NCBI RefSeq assembly: GCF_001894985.1
Contig: NZ_BCXG01000005.1
Span: 247,467 to 311,466 of the forward strand
DNA length: 64,000 nucleotides
Source of the DNA: Rhodococcus tukisamuensis NBRC 100609
Lineage (GTDB): Bacteria; Actinomycetota; Actinomycetes; Mycobacteriales; Mycobacteriaceae
Direction: 5' to 3'
Positions 57,438 to 64,000 of the stretch are shown one piece after another. Position numbers and translations under genes: made by a program. Every line of letters starts with the position of its first letter. The first letter of the stretch is position 1. The notes beneath the pieces are model-generated. The model was given only the letters and a program-made list of their open reading frames with translations, did no database searches and had not been told where the DNA came from.

Positions 57438-58367
57438 TCAGGCTGGTGCGATCGGCCATTGAAAATAGCGGGTGATCACAGAGCCGGAGGGATTATCTTC
57501 TGGGCTGAAGGCGATGTAGGACGAGCCTTCTAATTGGATGTCGAAACGCACCTCGAGGTCGATGATCAGCGGCCGGTCAGCGCGTGGCAACCCGAATTGC
57601 AAGGCGGGCATCGGCTGATACCCGGGAAGCGGCTCGGTATGCCCGTAGCCGGTGCCGTCGAGGTCGATCAATTGGCGCGATGAGGTGTTCTCACCGCACA
57701 GACGCCAGGTGCCGATGTCGTCAACGAACTGGATGGCCGCCTGGCGGAGGAAGAGCCTGCATTTGGACCATTTGTCGTCGCAGGCCCACGGGCAGTGCTG
57801 CAAGTTCGCCCACCCGTAGACGTTGCCGAATAGCTCCACGTATGGCGCGGAATAGTAGCGTCCAGACGCGGAGGGCCCGCGTCGCTCGGGCTGCAGCTCG
57901 AATGTCGCCCACGAACCGACCGAAAATGAGATCAGATTGTCGCCGCTGTAGTCGCGGTGTCCGTAGAAGTGCAGTCCGTCGGACTGGTCGTCCGCCTGAA
58001 TACCGCCCGCCCAGAACCAATTCGTTCTCGCCCACCACATGACGTTGTCGATCGCGCGCGGCGCAGGATCAAGATCGGTCAGCGGCAGATCGAGAGTCGG
58101 CAACGGGCTGCCAGTGATTCGTTCCGTGAAGCCTCGCAACGCACTCCGGATTCTGTCGTCAGGGACTTGGTCGGTCTCGTCGCCGTCGGAAGAGAGTAGC
58201 CTTCGCTCCTCAGCTGTCACCTTGGTCGACGTAGCCAGTTCGTGACCACGGCCGAGCGCAGCCATCCGACTGGCTCGGTCCTCGTCGAGTGCGCTGATGA
58301 CATACGCAGGAAGCTCGTGTTCGGGATTCGTACGCACTGTGCTGATTTGATCGGTTACAGATGACAT
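57438..58367 (-). CDS. Unrecognised protein, 309 aa
   Basis: A well-formed gene (strong GGAGG six bases before the ATG at 58367) for a protein of no recognised family. The first 80 residues are polar and helical (AYVISALDEDRASRMAALGRG). The rest is rich in aromatic residues and beta-prone: NVMWWARTNWFWAGG near residue 116, LHFYGHRDYSGDNLISFSVG, YYSAPYVELFGNVYGWANLQHCPWACDDKWSKC near residue 185 and a C-terminal LIIDLEVRFDIQLEGSSYIAF. Four cysteines in the centre could form disulfides or a metal site. There is no signal peptide. Codon use is less GC-biased than its neighbours, suggesting transfer. The frame extends further 5' but without a good start. Confidence 0.7.
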   Translation of the reverse strand: MSSVTDQISTVRTNPEHELPAYVISALDEDRASRMAALGRGHELATSTKVTAEERRLLSSDGDETDQVPDDRIRSALRGFTERITGSPLPTLDLPLTDLDPAPRAIDNVMWWARTNWFWAGGIQADDQSDGLHFYGHRDYSGDNLISFSVGSWATFELQPERRGPSASGRYYSAPYVELFGNVYGWANLQHCPWACDDKWSKCRLFLRQAAIQFVDDIGTWRLCGENTSSRQLIDLDGTGYGHTEPLPGYQPMPALQFGLPRADRPLIIDLEVRFDIQLEGSSYIAFSPEDNPSGSVITRYFQWPIAPA

Positions 58368-58766
58368 CGAATTCCTCCAGAATTTTGAACCAAATTCGCC
58401 GTAAGTCCAGCCTGTATCAGTCCGGCTGAGGCCTGCGAGTAGTCGGCGACCCGAGTTTCGGAGGGCTGAGCGCGAAGCACACATATCCCCGCCAAGATGG
58501 GCTGATTCATCCACCAACTCCAGCCACACGCCGAAACCGGACCGGTTGCTGCGGGCCGCTTGGCGGCCTCCTCAAGCCTTAAGGAGAGGCCCGGCAGCCT
58601 GGCAACCCCCAGCAGCCATCATGACGCGGGACCAGTGGCAAAAACTCTCCAGCCGAAGAAAAGGACTGGTTGGTCGATACCTGATTGTTCTCTCTCCCGC
58701 CCGCGATGTCACTGCTGATTCGCATCTCTAACCACAATCAAGCGTTACGGAACACAGCCCTTGTCA
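58368..58766. other. Gap with no supported gene
   Basis: About 400 bp between the unrecognised gene and the frameshifted zinc-ribbon gene. It contains the promoter side of the minus-strand gene and a GC-rich stretch near 58545-58625, but no gene, RNA or clear terminator that can be supported. Confidence 0.45.
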
Positions 58767-59133
58767 TCAGAAGAAACCAGACACCAAATCCCACCCTCGG
58801 AGATGATTACCGGGGGACACCGCTTCAGTCGCGCCGACCCGCAGTCGCGGACAGGGTGCAGCGCCCGGGTTATCGCGCTGAGCTCCTGCGGTTGACTGGA
58901 TCACCTTTGAACCTGCGTGTCCAGTGTCCGGGCCGACTGGCGCAAGGTCCGTCGTGAAGTGCTTGCACTTGACGGCCTCGGGGTTGGTGTTCTCCTTGCA
59001 AGATGCGCAGACTCCGCCGTGTGGCAGGTTCTGTGGCGTGATCATGGATTGGCAGTGCTTGCAGCGGAGTGCGTCAGCCTTCACTGTCCTTGCAGAATGG
59101 GCACTGAGTTGTCCCGGATTCGTGATCAGACAT
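58767..59133 (-). pseudogene. Frameshifted zinc-ribbon-like gene
   Basis: A good start (GGGGAGG, seven bases, ATG at 59133) opens MSDHESGTTQCPFCKD, which then runs into a stop at 59074-59076. One base out of frame the protein continues VKADALRCKHCQSMITPQ, then GVCASCKENTNPEAVKCKHF. Joined, this gives paired CxxC knuckles of a short zinc-ribbon repeat, CPFC/CKHC and CASC/CKHF. The last cysteine has become phenylalanine. A single indel near 59085, either real or a sequencing error, breaks the frame. The C-terminal 60 residues show no recognised domain. Confidence 0.65.
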
Positions 59134-59232
59134 CGAATAGCCTCCCCACACACCGGCGAGCTCACATCGTGGATCAAGACTCACCTTGGCACGCGGCGCT
59201 CACTGCCGCGCCGGCATCGACGCCGGCGGGCC

Positions 59233-59913
59233 CTCAGTCCCCGACGACCGCGATCGCGAACCCGTCCCATCCCTTCGACCCGACGGTCTGCAACGCCGTC
59301 GCGTCCAGTCGCGCTTCTGCCGCCATCAGCGCGAGCATTTCCCGGCACGGGCCTGCGTGTTGGCGGTCGCCGGGGCGCCGACCGCGCCCCGGCGCACCAC
59401 GTTGTCCACCACGATCACCGTGCCGGGGTGCGCCAGCCGCACCACCCAGCGCACGTATTCGGGGTTGCTCTCCCTGTCAGCGTCGATGAACACCAGGTCG
59501 AACGGCTCCTCTGCCTCGAGAGTCGGCAACGAGTCCAGCGCCGCGCCGACGATCACCCGCACCCCGGTCCCAACACTGGCACGGTCGAGATTCGCCCGGG
59601 CCACGGCCGCATGCCCGGGGGCGACTCGAGGCTCACCACCACGCCGCCGTCGCCGACCTACCTGGGCAGCCAGATCGTGCTGCACCCGCCGAGGGTCCCG
59701 ATCCCCAGAACCGTTCGAGCGCCACACATTCGAGCCAGCAAGGCCAGGAACTTGCCCTGGTTGGACGCACCGTCGATGCGAGGCAGGCCTGCCGCATGAT
59801 TCGCCTCAAGCGCCGCGTCCTGTGCGGTCGGCGCCGATCAGCGTCTCGACCAGGTATTCGTCGCCCGTGCCCCAGCCCAAGCCGTCGCCGCGGCCGTCGT
59901 GTTCGGCGTCCAT
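59233..59913 (-). pseudogene. Decayed SAM-dependent O-methyltransferase
   Basis: Segments in different frames line up as a class I O-methyltransferase: the start MDAEHDGRGDGLGWGTGDEY (ATG 59913), then NQGKFLALLARMCGARTVLG and GIGTLGGCSTIWL (SAM-binding region), FDLVFIDADRESNPEYV and HPGTVIVVDNVVRRGAV, and finally ARLDATALQTVGSKGWDGFA with the stop at 59233. At least three small frameshifts separate them, while total length stays normal (about 226 codons). The gene is dead unless several sequencing errors are present. Confidence 0.75.
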
Positions 59914-60002
59914 GCCCTGCAGAGTGCGCCCGCTCCATCCGGCAGTTGCCAGCAGTCACCGCCCGCTGATTGGGAGGACCCGCTGCGAGTGTGACGGCGC
60001 AC

Positions 60003-60012
60003 ACCCTAGGGT
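60003..60012. promoter_or_regulatory. ACCCTAGGGT palindrome with -10-like core
   Basis: A perfect 10-bp palindrome lies 38 bp before the SnoaL gene start. Its TAGGGT (60007-60012) fits the TANNNT -10 pattern, so a repressor bound to it would block initiation. No other gene lies between. Confidence 0.4.
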
Positions 60013-60050
60013 CTCCTCACACGCAACAACAGCCACAGACGGGACGCATC

Positions 60051-60578
60051 TTGGACCTCGCGCAGCGGATCGACAACCTCGAACAGGTCGAGGCGATCAA
60101 GAAACTCAAGTACGGGTACTGGCGGGCCTGCGACGCCAAGGACCCGGTCGCCTTCCGGGCCAGCTTCGTGCGCACCGGCGCCGACATCGACTACGGCCGT
60201 CTCGGCGCGTTCCAGGACGCCGACCCGATGACGGAGATCTTCACCAAGGTCGCGCTGGCCAAGGTCGACGGCGAGCACGTCATCTACGACATGCACCACG
60301 GCATGCACCCGGAGATCACCGTGACCGGCGAGCACACCGCCACCGGTCGCTGGACCCTGCGGTTCCGGCAGGTGAACCTGCTCGACCGCACCGAGACGCT
60401 GACCACCGGCGAGTACGACGACGAGTACCTGCTCGAGGACGGCGAGTGGAAGATGTCCAAGTGCCACTTCACGGCGACCTGGTCGATCCAGCAGCCGCTG
60501 GCCGCGGACGCGGTCGTCACCGGCAACTTCCCCGCGGCGACGCCGCAGTCGCCCGAGAACACGGTGGTGGACCGATGA
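60051..60578 (+). CDS. SnoaL-like (NTF2-fold) protein
   Basis: A 175-residue protein of the SnoaL/ketosteroid-isomerase-like fold. The family pattern is AQRIDNLEQVEAIKKLKYGYWRACDAKDPVAFRASF, then ATGRWTLRFRQVNLL and YDDEYLLEDGEWKMSKCHF. Members act as isomerases, hydratases or dehydratases on small cyclic substrates. A TTG at 60051 with GGGA upstream is preferred because relatives begin at DLAQRI; a GTG at 59991 would add 20 residues. It overlaps the SDR gene by 4 bp, so the two probably act in one pathway. Confidence 0.78.
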   Translation: MDLAQRIDNLEQVEAIKKLKYGYWRACDAKDPVAFRASFVRTGADIDYGRLGAFQDADPMTEIFTKVALAKVDGEHVIYDMHHGMHPEITVTGEHTATGRWTLRFRQVNLLDRTETLTTGEYDDEYLLEDGEWKMSKCHFTATWSIQQPLAADAVVTGNFPAATPQSPENTVVDR

Positions 60579-61408
60579 GCGAACGCAAGGTCGCCCTCGT
60601 CACCGGCGCCAGCCGCAGCGTCGGCAAGGGCGTCGCCCTGGCACTCGGATCGGACGGCTGGACCGTCTACGTCACCTCCCGCGGCGAGGTGGGCACCGGC
60701 GGGCCACTCGACGCCACCGTCGGCGAGATCGACGCGCGCGGCGGCAAGGGCGTCGCGGTGCAGTGCGACCACACCGACGACGCCCAGATCCAGCAGCTGT
60801 TCGCCCGGATCGCCGAGGAGCAGGACGGCCGGCTGGACCTGCTGGTCAACAACGCCTGGGCGGGCCCGTCCGACGGGTACGCCGGATTCTCGCAGCCGTT
60901 CTGGAAGCGCCCGATCAGCGACTGGGATTCGCTGATCGGGATCGGCCTGCGCGCGCACTACGTCGCCAGCGTCGAGGCCGCGAAGCTGATGGTGCCGCGC
61001 GGCAGCGGGCTGATCGGCAACATCTCGTCCTTCGGCACCCGCGGGTACCTGCACTCGGTGCTGTACGGGATGTCCAAGGCGGGGCTGGACAAGATGGCGG
61101 CGGACATGGCCGTCGAGCTCAAGGGCACCGGGGTCAGCGCGTTGTCCTTCTGGCCCGGCCTGGTCCGCAACGAGGCGATGGTCGCGAGCGGCATGAAGAG
61201 CTTCGAGGGGTTCTCCCTCGCGGACGCCGAGACCCCCGAGTTCATCGGGCGGGTGATCGTCGCGCTGGCCAACGACCCGAACGTCGGCGAGCGCAGCGGA
61301 CACACCCAGATCGTGGCGGAGACCGCGCTGGAGTACGGCATCACCGACGTCGACGGCAACCAGCCGGCCTCGCACCGGGCGGCGTTCGGCGGCGGCGCGC
61401 TGTACTGA
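60575..61408 (+). CDS. Short-chain dehydrogenase/reductase (DHRS1-like)
   Basis: A 277-residue NAD(P)-dependent oxidoreductase. The cofactor motif is ALVTGASRSVGKGVALAL near residue 7, LDLLVNNAWAG follows near residue 88, and the catalytic S-x-Y-x3-K appears as ISSFGTRGYLHSVLYGMSKAGL near residue 149. The variant NNAW and the insert SDGYAGFSQPFWKRPISDW are typical of the DHRS1-like group. The substrate is unknown. The ATG overlaps the SnoaL stop (ATGA). Confidence 0.88.
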   Translation: MSERKVALVTGASRSVGKGVALALGSDGWTVYVTSRGEVGTGGPLDATVGEIDARGGKGVAVQCDHTDDAQIQQLFARIAEEQDGRLDLLVNNAWAGPSDGYAGFSQPFWKRPISDWDSLIGIGLRAHYVASVEAAKLMVPRGSGLIGNISSFGTRGYLHSVLYGMSKAGLDKMAADMAVELKGTGVSALSFWPGLVRNEAMVASGMKSFEGFSLADAETPEFIGRVIVALANDPNVGERSGHTQIVAETALEYGITDVDGNQPASHRAAFGGGALY

Positions 61409-61514
61409 CCGCGCCCCACCCGCCGGCGCCGCTCACAGGTCGCGTCTCCCGGCCCCGCCCTTGCCCGACGGCGGGGCCGGGAGGCACGATTGACCCGTGC
61501 CCTCGGAGGTGCCC

Positions 61515-62135
61515 ATGGACAGACCCGCTGAGTCTCGGCTGGTCTACGCCGGTCCCGACGGCAGTCGGCACCTGCTGGACCTGTCGCCCGACCTGCCCCG
61601 CCTCACCGTCGGACGCGCCCCGACGTCGGGCCTGCGGCTCGGCGACGACGACGAGGTCTCCCGGCTACACGCGGTGATCGAATGCGTCGGCGCGCACTGG
61701 ACGATCGTCGACGACGGACTCTCCCGCAACGGCACCTTCGTCAACGGTGACCGCATCGTCGGCCGGCGACGGCTCACCACCGGCGACAGCATCCGGATCG
61801 GTGGCACGGTGATGACCTACCAGGAGTTCGGTGGCGAACCGGTCGAGGCGACGATGGTGGCCGCCAACACACCCACCGCCCGGTCGCTGACGGAGACGCA
61901 GCGCGCGATCCTGACCGCGCTGTGCCGGCCCTACAAGCACGGCGCGATGTTCGCGAACCCGGCATCGAACCAGCAGATCGCCGCGGAACTCTTCCTCAGT
62001 GTCGACACAGTCAAGACGCACCTGCGCACCCTGTTCGGCAAGTTCGGGGTCGAGGACCTGCCGCAGAACCAGAAGCGGGTGCGGCTGGCCGAGCGGGCGA
62101 TGCACAGCGGCATCATCAACGCCCGCGACCTCTGA
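61515..62135 (+). CDS. FHA-domain protein with C-terminal LuxR-like HTH
   Basis: A 206-residue protein joining a phosphothreonine-binding FHA domain (residues about 8-105) to a helix-turn-helix. The FHA core is LTVGRAPTSGLRLGDDDEVSRLHAVIE with the G-R and S-R-x-H residues, followed by IVDDGLSRNGTFVNG. The C-terminal part ASNQQIAAELFLSVDTVKTHLRTLFGKFGV is a LuxR/GerE-type recognition region. It could couple Ser/Thr-kinase signalling to transcription. The ATG at 61515 has GGAGG five bases before it; a GTG at 61497 is less likely. Confidence 0.85.
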   Translation: MDRPAESRLVYAGPDGSRHLLDLSPDLPRLTVGRAPTSGLRLGDDDEVSRLHAVIECVGAHWTIVDDGLSRNGTFVNGDRIVGRRRLTTGDSIRIGGTVMTYQEFGGEPVEATMVAANTPTARSLTETQRAILTALCRPYKHGAMFANPASNQQIAAELFLSVDTVKTHLRTLFGKFGVEDLPQNQKRVRLAERAMHSGIINARDL

Positions 62136-63116
62136 TCAACCGGTCGCCGTGGCCATGCCCCGGTCGGCCGCGCTCGACCCGACGGCCGCCGCGCCGACTC
62201 GCGCCACCAGCGCCGCGATCGCGCCCGCGACCTCCGCCGGGCGCTCGAGGATCACCGAGTGCCCGGCGCCCTCGATCCGCACCAGGTCGGCGGCCGGCAA
62301 CCGGCTCGCCATCGCGGTCGAGTGCGAGAACGGCGTCAGCAGGTCCGCGCTGCCGCACACCACGACGGACGGGATGCCCGCCAACGTCGTCAGCGTCCCG
62401 GTCTCGTCGAATCCCGCGAACGACGCCAGGAAGCCGCACATCGTCGCCACCGAGGTGTCGTTCACCATCGCCGCTGCCACCGCGACTATGCGTGGGTCCA
62501 CGCTGCGGTTTCCGACGGCCGCGATGCGGACGAGCGCGCCGCACAGGTTGTGACCCAGCCGCCGCGAGCCCTGGGCTATCCGCGGCGTCCACCGGACCGC
62601 CGCCTGCAGCACGGACAGCGCGGGGCCGCGCAGCAGCCGTCCGGGTCCGGTGTCGGCCAGCCCGCCCGCCGCCGTCGAGATCAGGGCGAGGCCCGCCAGT
62701 CGGTCGCCGACCAGCAGCGGGTTCTGCCGCGCGTAGGTCAGTGCGGTCATCCCGCCCATCGAGTGTCCGACGAGCACCACCGGCCCGTGCGGCGCGACCG
62801 CGGCGAGAACCGCGCCGAGGTCGCGGCCGAGTTGCTCGATCGTGTAGGCCGCCGCGGGGGCGTGACCGGACTCGCCGTGCCCCCGGTGGTCGTAGAAGAC
62901 CATCCGCACCTCGTCGCCCCAGGAACCGGCCAACTGCTCCCGCAGGAACGACCACGACTCCGAGTGCAGGCAGTGCCCGTGCGCGAAGACTGCGGTGACC
63001 GGGGCGTCGGGACTGCCGTACTCGCGGACGGCGAGGGGAACGCCGTCGTCGGCAACGACCGTGACCCGACGCCCGCCCGTGAGGACTGTCTTCGACCTGG
63101 TGCCCTCGTTCGACAT
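62136..63116 (-). CDS. Alpha/beta hydrolase
   Basis: A 326-residue hydrolase. The oxyanion segment is VFAHGHCLHSESW near residue 44, the nucleophile elbow is VLVGHSMGGMTAL near residue 115, the acid lies in VVCGSADLLTPFSHS near residue 255 and the histidine in IEGAGHSVILERP near residue 285. The group includes esterases and dehalogenase-like enzymes; the substrate is unknown. Its stop codon directly abuts that of the FHA-HTH gene (convergent, zero spacing). Confidence 0.87.
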   Translation of the reverse strand: MSNEGTRSKTVLTGGRRVTVVADDGVPLAVREYGSPDAPVTAVFAHGHCLHSESWSFLREQLAGSWGDEVRMVFYDHRGHGESGHAPAAAYTIEQLGRDLGAVLAAVAPHGPVVLVGHSMGGMTALTYARQNPLLVGDRLAGLALISTAAGGLADTGPGRLLRGPALSVLQAAVRWTPRIAQGSRRLGHNLCGALVRIAAVGNRSVDPRIVAVAAAMVNDTSVATMCGFLASFAGFDETGTLTTLAGIPSVVVCGSADLLTPFSHSTAMASRLPAADLVRIEGAGHSVILERPAEVAGAIAALVARVGAAAVGSSAADRGMATATG

Positions 63117-63177
63117 GGTGCCCTCCTCACGTACTTGCTGTATCGGTTCGGCGCCGCGGATCCTTACATCCGGATTG

Positions 63178-63477
63178 CTACTTCAGGGGCGGCAGTCCCG
63201 GGATACTCGGGCCGCTGCCGAGATTCACCCCGCCGGGGCCCGCGCCGATGCCGCCGACACCGATCGGTCCGACGTTGGCGCCGCCGATGGCGACATTGCC
63301 GTTCGAGCCGGGGGCACCTGTCACGCCGGGGGCGCCGTTGCCGGGGGCCGCGTTCTGCTGGCCCCCGAAGCCGAAGTCCGGGGTCTGAGCGGATGCGATG
63401 CCTGCGCCCGCGGAGAGCATGAGGAAGGCCGCAGCCGCTGCCATGGTGGTGCGTCGGGCGATTGTGTTGTCGAACAT
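63178..63477 (-). CDS. Secreted glycine-rich protein, 99 aa
   Basis: A short exported protein. The signal peptide (TTMAAAAAFLMLSAGAGIASA, cleavage after ASA near residue 30) precedes a Gly/Pro/Asn-rich mature part with no predicted fold. It contains NGNVAIGGANVGPIGVGG, nearly the same as a segment in the next secreted gene. GAAGGGA precedes the ATG. A cell-wall or surface role is possible but not shown. Confidence 0.7.
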   Translation of the reverse strand: MFDNTIARRTTMAAAAAFLMLSAGAGIASAQTPDFGFGGQQNAAPGNGAPGVTGAPGSNGNVAIGGANVGPIGVGGIGAGPGGVNLGSGPSIPGLPPLK

Positions 63478-63501
63478 TTCTGGTCCCTTCGGAGTGTGGA
63501 G

Positions 63502-63538
63502 GGGGCCGGCACCGGCCTGGTGACGTGGTGCCGGCCCC
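63502..63538 (-). terminator. Terminator after the distal glycine-rich gene
   Basis: GGGGCCGGCACC (63502-63513) and GGTGCCGGCCCC (63527-63538) form a perfect 12-bp stem with a 13-base loop, 25 bp after the stop at 63564. It separates the two secreted-protein genes. Confidence 0.72.
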
Positions 63539-63563
63539 TGGGTGGTCGGGTCGTGCCGGTGGA

Positions 63564-63998
63564 TCAGCAGAAGATGAACGGGAAGCTGCAGCTCTCCTCG
63601 GTGGTCGTCGTGGTCGTGGTGTTGGTGGTGGTCGGGTTGTTCGTCCCGCCCGCGCCGCCGGCGCCACCGGCCCCGCCACCGCCACCGTTCGCGTCACCGG
63701 TGGTCGCGTTGCCGCTGTTCCCGCCGATCGCGCCGCCACCGTTTCCGGAGGACACGCCACCCTGGTTGCCGTTGCCGATGTTCACGCCGCCGATGGCCAC
63801 GTTGCCGTTGCCGCCCGCACCACCGGTGGCGTTGCCACCGTTGCCGGTCTGGGCGTTACCCGACTGGGCGGATCCGCCCGCGCCACCGGGTGCGCCCGCA
63901 CCGCCGTTCGCGTCAGCGGAGGCGATGCCCGCTCCGGCGGCCAGGGCGAAGGCGGCGATGGCTGCGGTAGCGAAAGCGCGCTTGATGGTGTTCGACAT
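63564..63998 (-). CDS. Secreted glycine/asparagine-rich protein with poly-Thr tail
   Basis: A 144-residue exported protein whose start codon lies two bases from the window edge. The signal peptide (FATAAIAAFALAAGAGIASA, cleavage near residue 28) is followed by Gly/Asn/Ala-rich repeats, including NGNVAIGGVNIGNGNQGG, a run of threonines (NTTTTTTTEE) and the cysteine-flanked end SCSFPFIFC. The C-terminal cysteine pair could form a disulfide loop. It is paralogous in layout to the next gene. No function is known. Confidence 0.7.
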   Translation of the reverse strand: MSNTIKRAFATAAIAAFALAAGAGIASADANGGAGAPGGAGGSAQSGNAQTGNGGNATGGAGGNGNVAIGGVNIGNGNQGGVSSGNGGGAIGGNSGNATTGDANGGGGGAGGAGGAGGTNNPTTTNTTTTTTTEESCSFPFIFC

Positions 63999-64000
63999 TG

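Noticed and set aside
58545..58625. A GC-rich stretch with CCTGGCAACC resembling part of a SAM riboswitch
   Set aside because: The helices and flanking conserved bases do not fit any SAM class I know, and no methionine-related gene follows on that strand.

Overview
The window is about 64 kb of very GC-rich actinobacterial chromosome. Gene content and order point to the Mycobacteriales, most likely Rhodococcus or a close relative. The backbone runs parallel to Mycobacterium tuberculosis Rv2738c-Rv2844 (remembered gene order, not a search): DUF3046/glycosyltransferase beside recA, pspA-clgR-cinA-pgsA-argA, ftsK, RNase J-dapA-thyX, dapB, pepR-gpsI-rpsO-ribF-sirR, truB-pptT-phosphoesterase-dinF-nrnA-rbfA-infB-ylxR-nusA-rimP. 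Many starts are GTG, many neighbours overlap by 4 bp (ATGA/GTGA), and several starts look leaderless, all usual for this group. No rRNA, tRNA, CRISPR array, insertion sequence or replication origin was found.

Region by region. 1-460: the control region of recA (gene just off the left edge), with a LexA-box promoter and a RecA-NDp/PafBC-type promoter, then DUF3046. 460-4000: glycosyltransferase, membrane protein, F420-type oxidoreductase and a DinB-fold protein. 4100-9800: glycerolipid block (GlpD, TetR, AGPS-like flavoprotein, lipid kinase, PIG-L deacetylase). 10000-12500: biotin ECF transporter bioYMN and an acetyltransferase. 12650-17100: proteolysis and envelope-stress block, with two ClpP paralogues, a PopR-like regulator, PspA, ClgR behind a SigE-type promoter, CinA and PgsA. 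17200-25900: ArgA, YciI, TerC under an apparent manganese riboswitch, FtsK, RNase J with a repeat tail, DapA and ThyX. 26000-34500: accessory genes, including a secreted tyrosine phosphatase, a ribbon-helix-helix protein behind an elaborate palindromic operator, TauE, pirin, a GerW-like membrane protein, DapB, a lipoprotein and a lipase remnant. 34600-52700: a long leftward run of RNA-processing and translation genes interleaved with membrane genes. 52700-57150: lipoprotein, DUF4439, PQQ-type sugar dehydrogenase and a divergent drug-efflux/TetR pair. 57150-59950: a small island of lower GC with one unrecognised gene and two broken genes. 60000-64000: a SnoaL/SDR pair, an FHA-HTH regulator, an alpha/beta hydrolase and two secreted glycine-rich proteins.

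Functionally the window joins DNA-damage control (recA), protein quality control (ClpP pair, ClgR/PopR, PspA), mRNA turnover (PNPase, RNase J, NrnA), ribosome maturation (RbfA, RimP, NusA, IF2) and lysine/cell-wall precursor synthesis (DapA, DapB), with accessory lipid, redox and secreted proteins between them. The most useful new observations are regulatory: the SD-masking manganese riboswitch of terC, the two recA promoters, the SigE promoter of clgR, the triple TGACGTCA operator before the HicB-like gene, and the paired operators of the MFS/TetR unit.
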